Origin: Yamagishiella unicocca
Lineage: Eukaryota > Chlorophyta > Chlorophyceae > Chlamydomonadales > Volvocaceae
Assembly: GCA_003116995.1 (NCBI GenBank)
Contig: BDSL01000007.1
Span: 1,426,001-1,490,000, forward strand
DNA: 64,000 nucleotides
Reading direction: 5' to 3'
The notes under the pieces were generated by a model. It worked only from the letters and a program-made list of their open reading frames with translations, ran no database searches and was not told the DNA's origin. A program made the position numbers and the translations under genes. Below, piece after piece: positions 57,747 to 64,000 of the stretch (positions are counted from its first letter, which is position 1; every line of letters starts with the position of its first letter).

Positions 57747-59036
57747 TTGATGAGCAAATCAAGGGTATGGGTCAACTCCCAGCAGAATTTGCTGGGAGGG
57801 AGGGGGGCTTTCCCCCCCTCACCCCCCCCTTATTTTCAACCCTGCACACGACACAATATGGCTGACCCTGCTGTGTCATATGCTAAAGTGCCGCGTAGCC
57901 CTTGCGAACGACGCATGGGTGGGGTGAGGGCCGCGGGGTGGTGCACCGACGGAGCCCCGGACTCGAAGCGCTCACATGCCAATGAGACGACGGCCACGAC
58001 TTGCCATGCACGTCCAGCCATTGACACACACGGCCGCCCACACGGAGGCACTTGCACGAGTGCAGGGCAAGTCAAACAGCTACAGCGGGGTCCAGGAGCA
58101 AGCGGAGGGTCAGAGGTACTTGCACCATTGGACGTATTTGCGTGAGGGGGGGGGTGTGAGGGGGGGCCGAAGCCCCCCCCTCCTGTCCGCGCCATGGAGG
58201 CCCTTGTGAATGACGCGTGGGTGGGGTGAGAGGTAGGCGCGGGGTGGTGTCCGACGGAGCCCCAGACTCGAAGTGGTGACATGCCAATGAGACGACGGCC
58301 ATGACTTGCCATGCACGTCCAGCCGTACAGCGCGCACAGCTTTATGCACGCACGCACACACGCACCATTGCGACGCTCGCATTCATTTGCTGCATGAGCT
58401 TGCGAACGACGCATGGGTGGGGTGAGCGGTGACAGAGGGACTTGCACGCGTGCGGGGCGTGGGGGATGGATGGGGCGGTGTGATGTGCCGACAATGCCAC
58501 TTGCACTGACTGACGTAGGCACTTGCTTGCACGAGTGCAGGGCAAGGCGAACCGCTACAGTGGGGTCTGGGAGCGAGCGGACAATCAGAGGTTCTTGCGC
58601 CATCGGACAAACTTGTCCGCGCCACGGAGGCGAACGACGCGTGGGCGGGGCGAGGGCCGCGGGGTGGTGCGCCGACAGAGCACCAAGATGCTCACCAGCC
58701 TAGTCAACACATTGAACTAGTCTCCCAACCGAGTACAATGTGTGCAACTTTTGTCGAGCTGTCGTCTTCCGTGCACAATGAGGTCCGCCCTGTCCGCGCC
58801 ATGGAGGCGCTTGTGAACGACGCGTGAACGAGGTCATCAACGCAGGGTGGTGCCCCGACGGAGACACTTGGGCGTGTGCGGGGCATGGGGGATAACCGGA
58901 TCGGGCTGAAACGCTAAGTGGGGCCCGGGAGCGCGCGGGAGGGTCCGAGGCACTTGCGCCATCGGACGTACTTGCGCTAGGGGGGTCGCCCCCCCTCCCG
59001 TCCGCGCCATGGAGGCGCTTGTGAACGACGCGTAAA
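57747..59036. repeat. Degenerate GC-rich repeat region with G-run/C-run hairpins
   Basis: Words such as GCGCCATGGAGGC, CTTGTGAACGACGCGT and GGCCGCGGGGTGGTG recur at irregular 180-310 bp spacing (AACGACGC at about 57906, 58406, 58633, 58817 and 59026, with the variant AATGACGCG near 58212). Two longer units (57893-58019 and 58200-58325) align over about 125 bp. G-runs face C-runs at about 57797-57835, 58146-58186 and 58980-59000. Open frames of up to 255 codons here come from repeat composition. Confidence 0.65.
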
Positions 59037-61147
59037 TGGCTATAATGCCGGACAAGCGCATTACTGTCCAGCATCCGCTACAAACTGCCTCATTACAATC
59101 CTCTTACTATATAGGACATATAAGTAATGTTGGTACTGCTCGCTTTGTTCGCTTACACCTGAAGAACGTTTTATATCTTGCCAAGAATTCCAACTTCAAG
59201 CATAACTTCAAGCATAAATACAATCAAATAACTGCTTTGAAACGAAATTATAAGGACAAGGAAAGCTGCAATTTCAGACCTCACCGTTGCCAGGTCCGTT
59301 GTACGGTCACCACGCACGGCAGACACGCCCAGCCCCAGTAAAAGTACAGCCCAGGTTTGTTTTAACAAACCCGGGTACTTGGACCAACTTTGCCTGGTCG
59401 CAGTAGTAGTAATATACGCTACAGTCGCCTGGTCATATTCAGCGACAACCATCTTCGTGCCAGTGCCTAAATACCCGAACCTAACATGAGGGCTCGGTAC
59501 CGCCACCTGCCTTCACCTTCAAACAGCGATTCTCAAGGATCGACAGATTTCGAAAACCCTAAGCGTACCAGTACGCACCAGGCAGCGGATCCGGCGGCGG
59601 TAAGGTCCGATATTCGTTGCGTTACCCGGTAAGGTATCTACGGGCCAGGGACACTGCCTGTCAACGCGCTGTCACACATGCAAAGTAACGTGTTCTCGCT
59701 CTCGGGTCGCTCTGTGACCTGGGCGCCCAGAGTCTCTGCTTTTCCAGCCTTAAGTTCGGCTCCCATTGAGCCCTGCTCTGGTTTTGTGCAGGGGGGGGAT
59801 GCCCCAGTCAAAGAGTCTGGTCTCAAACACTACTACTCGCGTCGGGTAGGAAATCAGATTCTTTGGCTGGGTGGTCATGGAAGACGCGCCTGACGACGCC
59901 TGCCAGCATGGTCCGTTCCATCCTGCGTTTTTTCCTGTGGGATTTTACAAGCCGTATCACGCATCCAACACAATACCTGCGTGATGAAGAGCCCAGCCTC
60001 CAGGCCGCGTGGTGTGAAGGTTAGGTTGGCAGAAGCCACATAAGCTACGATACCTACCGGCCCCACTTGCACAATCCAGTACAATCGTACTCGCTTGCCG
60101 TGGAGATAGTAATGCGATATCTTTTATGCAGTGGGGGTAGCGCTGGTCAGAGCCGCTGCGGACGCCCCACAGGGCACCGCTAGCTGCTTACACGTCATGC
60201 GCACGAGCTGCCATGTGCACGAGCAGCTTGTGCGTGAATTCACCACATTGAATCAGGCAGATTGAGATGCCCATCAGGTAGCGAGCCTGAGGCAATCATG
60301 CATGGCAATGCAGCATAGAGGCCTCCGCAGCAGAGGTGTCTGCGCATTACGTCATTCTTGCAATTGGACGGAGGGGGTTGGTCCATCAGAGTGGGGGGGT
60401 TGGTCCATCAGAGGTGTTGTCACCGAGGAGAACCCCTTCGGGCACGTAGTTTTGAAAAGCGAGCACGCGCCGTCACACACGTATCCATTATAGAGTTCCG
60501 TGCTCGATCCGATCGGCGGGTTCCCTCACAATCGCATCCTGCAGGGATGGGCGGATCCAGGCAGATGGGGCCCTAGTAACGTTCGACAGAATCCTGTGCG
60601 CCGCCGACCAGTGCATGCCCCCTATTGCCAGGAAAACTCCATGCTAATCAGCTTATCTTGTTGCTCATACAGGGGTACCGGACGCCCTGCGGCCTACCCA
60701 AGCGTCGGACCGGGCTGGCTGCGTTACTGCCTACTGGCGCCTGCAAGCCAACAGACAGGAAAATACCAATCTGGACTTATATAAAGCTTTCAAGCATATG
60801 TAGACATACATCTGGCCGTTCGGATTCGCCACAGCTTATGGTGCCACAACTATCCGAACACGATGGTCAATTTGCGAAGGCGTTCCCTTCGCTTCCCCTC
60901 CGGTTCATATTACGGCCTGCTAATATGAAACAATGCAAATGGATTCCGGGTATAGCGTAATGCTGTTAATGCATTTGTGCACGGCGCAGTAAACATAAAA
61001 GGTGATGGGTACATGCCATGACAGCTTTCTTTCATCGCCGATGGTAGCTAGTTATCAACGGAGATACACTCTAATTTTCTTAACTAGATCATTAAAAGCG
61101 AACGCCGTCGCCATTGTTACTCAGGGATATTACGTCAACCAAAAGTG
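59037..61147. other. Spacer between D and E, second part, mostly featureless
   Basis: No protein family or RNA gene is recognised. It contains one 113-bp dispersed repeat (60267-60380), followed by a local duplication of GGTTGGTCCATCAGAG (60377-60415). Confidence 0.4.
60267..60380. repeat. 113-bp dispersed repeat, copy 2
   Basis: Partner of 47724-47836 with one visible substitution (CAATTGGACGG versus CAATTCGACGG). The flanks are unrelated, so the two copies are separate insertions or remnants. Confidence 0.75.
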
Positions 61148-61226
61148 ACGAGCACGAACTACCACACCAACCTTACCCACCAACATGGTGCTCGTAAACA
61201 CGCACTACAGCTCAGGCTATAAAAGG
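61148..61226 (+). promoter_or_regulatory. Conserved ABCC promoter module with TATA box, copy E
   Basis: ACGAGCACGAACTACCACAC, then CAACCTTACCCACCAACATG, followed by CTATAAAAGG at 61217-61226, about 170 bp before the ATG. The central ACTACCACACCAAC block matches B exactly and D with one change. Sequence further upstream is less similar than between B and D. Confidence 0.6.
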
Positions 61227-61394
61227 TTGCATCTGGAGAATGCATAATGCATACTCCCATTTCGCTGGGGATCGACGACCTAGTCGTCTGAAAGGAGTCC
61301 CTTGGCGTGGTGACCACACAGGAAGCAAGCACTTACATCCTAAATTTACGGGGACACTGGTTGCTGCACGGTGTGAATCGCACCCGTCGAAACT

Positions 61395-64000
61395 ATGGGT
61401 GCTGGCGATGGCAAGCCCACTGCCGGGCATGACCCCACGAAGGGGTTCATCAACAAGTTCAGCTTCGGTTGGATGGGCAAGCATATCTCAGCGGCTCGCA
61501 AAGGCGAGGAGCTCGACCCCAAGGACATGGGCATGCCGCAAGAGAACCTGGCGCACGTCGCTTACGACAAGTTTGCAGCGCATTGGTCCGCAGAAACTAA
61601 GCTCAAGGAAACCTCTTCTGGTGACAAGCCCAGCCTTTTCCGTGCTTTGCGCAAGAGCTTTGGTTGGTACTACATGGTTGCCGGTCTCTGCAAGCTTGGC
61701 TGGTCCACCTTCGTCATCCTGGGCGCCTTCTACTTCGTGCGCAGGTGAGGCTTTGTGCAGCTCGTGTCGGAGTGCAGGGGTCCCGCCTAGCGCATGGGCG
61801 TTGGGGTGGCCTGCCTGCACGGTTCATACTAGCGCTCGTACGGACCACCAAGGGGCTACCATACCCATTGTCGATTAACGCCGACCCGTTATGTTAGTAA
61901 CACTGTGGACGGAAGCATGCATCGGCATGCATAAGGTATCCTTATATCTAAGGAAGCCGCCCTGCCCCATGTCCCTCGCACAGCTTGCTAGCTCACGTCA
62001 ACGGCATCAAGGACGGACGCCTGTACTCGACAACTGTCGCCGGCTGGGCCCTGATGGCTGGCTTCTTCGTGGACGCATGGTTCCTCGGTGGGTAGGGTGC
62101 TGTGGGTCGGTACTAGTATCCGTGAGGCGGGGGTGCGGCTGCTTGCTTCAGATCGGGGTTCATAATGTTTACGGACATATCCAATAACCACGACAGGTAG
62201 GTTCGCCGCATCACGACTGGATCCTTCCTCCCTCACCCACACCGCAGGTCTGTGCCTGCAGCGCATGGGCTTCATTTGCATGCAGGTCGGCATTCGCGCT
62301 CGTGCTGCGCTGGTTCAGGCCGTCACGCACAAGTCCTTCCGCCTCAACACTGTCCGGGCCGACCAGGCTTCCAGCATCGTGAACTTCGTGTCGTCCGACA
62401 TCCAGAAGATCTACGATGGCGCCATGGAGCTGCACTACCTGTGGACTGCGCCCCTGGAGGCCGCCGCCATCCTGGCTCTGCTGGGATACCTGACCAGCGA
62501 GAGCATGCTGCCTGGCCTGGGAGTGATCCTGCTGGTGCTGCCGCTGCAGTACTTCTTCGGCTACAAGATCATTCAGATCAAGATGCAGAATGCGCAGTAT
62601 GTCGCTCAGCGCAGCTCGATTCTGCAGGAGGTGCTTCCCGCCATTAAACTCGTCAAGTACTATGCGTGGGAGCAGTACTTCGAGGCGGAGATTACTAAGG
62701 TCCGCAAGGAGGAGCTGCGGCTGTCGTTCTGGAACGCCGCTATGAAGGTTATCAACGTGGCCTGCGTGTTCTGCGTACCACCCATGACCGCCTTCGTCAT
62801 CTTTATTAACTACGAGTTCAGCACGGCTCGCCTGGTGTCCTCCGTTGCCTTCACTACGCTGTCGCTCTTCAATATCTTGCGCTTCCCGCTGGTGGTGCTG
62901 CCCAAAGCACTGCGGGCGGTGTCGGGTGAGTGGTGTTCCCGCGTGTTAATCCTTCGTCCCCCGATTGGTCGCGCTTGATGGCCGGGGACCCTTGCGACGC
63001 CAAATCCGATCATTTCGCCAAATAATCTGAATCGCGCTATCGTCCCTCCCTGGTCCCTACACACAGAGGCCCACGCCTCGCTTCAGCGCCTCGAGTCGTA
63101 TTTGCTGGAGGACATGGCTGCCGGGAACACGGCCGCGAACTTCAGCAAGAGCAACAGCCCGGGCGCTCATATTGTAAGTCCCGCTCGGGCTGATCCCCAT
63201 GAACGTCCACATGGTTTAACTGACATCCCAAATAGCTGTCTTCTTGCTTTGGTGATTGTTCTTCTCGCCTTACTTTCCCCTGCCCCCTCCGCCCTTGCAG
63301 GACAATGCGGTGTTCCACCACCCCAGCAACCCCAACTGGCACCTGCACATGCCGCGCTTCGACGTGCGCCCGGGTCAGGTGGTGGCCGTGGTGGGCCGCA
63401 TCGGCGCCGGCAAGTCGTCCCTCATTCAGGCCATTCTCGGCAACATGGTCAAGGAGCACGGCGCCATGCAGGTCGGCGGCCGCATCTCGTATGTGCCCCA
63501 GAACCCCTGGCTCCAGAACCTGAGTGTGCGCGACAACGTGCTGTTCGGCGAGGAGTTCAACGAGCAGAAGTACGACGACGTGATTGAGGCGTGTGCGCTG
63601 ACGATGGACCTTCAGATCCTGCCGCAAGGCGACCATTCGAAGTAGGTGCATGTGCGGGGAGGTGTAACAGGTGTACGACAGTTGTACGGCCCTTGCGACA
63701 CTACCTAAGAGGCGCAGAGCGCTCTCCCAGCATCTCGAGAAGCCTTTGACTGCTCGCCTGCTACAGGAGGGTGGTGGCCGTCAGCATCAAGAAGGGGAGC
63801 ACAGTGTCCTACGTGACTGCACATTCTTGGTACCCTGCCCTGCATCTGAACTTTTGAAGTCTGCTCCTCCTTCCTGACTCATGTCCCTCTCTGATACCTT
63901 TCTCAGGGCCGGCATCCGCGGCGTGAACTTCTCCGGTGGCCAGCGCCAGCGTGTCAACCTGGCCCGCTGCGCTTATGCTGACGCCGACCTGGTGCTGCTG
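61395..64000 (+). CDS. ABCC-type (MRP) ABC transporter, copy E, 3' end outside window
   Basis: Exons 61395-61744, 61984-62087, 62248-62925, 63067-63173, 63301-63641 and 63907 to the window end, all GT-AG and all with the lengths seen in copy B. The start [18 protein letters not shown] aligns with copies B and D. The window covers the N-terminus, TMD1 and most of NBD1 (Walker [10 protein letters not shown], signature FSGGQRQR, start of Walker B). Introns 2 and 3 are near-identical to those of copy D, while intron 5 is longer (265 bp) than in A, B or D. It is divergently arranged with D. No frame breaks are seen, so it is likely functional if it continues intact beyond the window. Confidence 0.9.

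Noticed and set aside
57836..58603. 255-codon minus-strand ORF
   Set aside because: It lies wholly in degenerate GC-rich repeats, has low-complexity composition and changes register with each repeat unit.

Overview
The window looks like nuclear DNA of a volvocine green alga (Chlamydomonas/Volvox group). The genes have many short GT-AG introns, strongly G/C-ending codons and TGTAA-type 3' signals. The dispersed repeats suit a repeat-rich algal genome. I saw no bacterial operon structure, rRNA, tRNA or CRISPR array. The species cannot be fixed from sequence alone.

The protein-coding content is dominated by one family: five copies or part-copies of an ABCC (MRP-type) full ABC transporter. Copy A (1-5022, +) is cut by the window start. 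Copy B (8938-15291, +) is complete: 15 exons and 1320 residues with every splice phase consistent. Copy C (22540-24324, +) is only exons 11-15. Copy D (56578-50484, -) is complete: 15 exons, 1322 residues. Copy E (61395-64000, +) is cut by the window end. A, B and C point one way. D and E are divergently transcribed from a 4.8 kb spacer. B, D and E share a promoter module about 175 bp upstream of the ATG, and A, B, C and D share a TGTAA signal in the 3' flank. The closest functional parallel I can suggest is the algal low-CO2 transporter HLA3/MRP1, but that is inference.

Region by region. 5.6-7.5 kb holds 5'-truncated LINE fragments. 8.6-15.9 kb is gene B. 13372-22404 is repeated head-to-tail as 22405-31437, a 9,033-bp tandem duplication that looks nearly identical. 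Inside the duplicated unit lie palindromic repeats and the last exons of a CDC16/APC6-like gene. The terminal coding exon of that gene is split by a 3.33 kb inverted-repeat transposon with a 7-8 bp target duplication. The transposon carries a decayed gene resembling a phage-type (Dam) DNA N6-adenine methyltransferase. 32.7-46.85 kb is a satellite array of about 100 monomers of 142/131 bp with higher-order structure. 47.5-50.1 kb is a graveyard of LINE 3' ends in both orientations. 50.5-56.6 kb is gene D, 56.6-61.4 kb is repeat-containing spacer, and gene E follows.

The window reads as a young, rearranging transporter cluster interleaved with heterochromatin-like repeats. Its most unusual element is the methyltransferase-bearing DNA transposon inside the CDC16-like exon.
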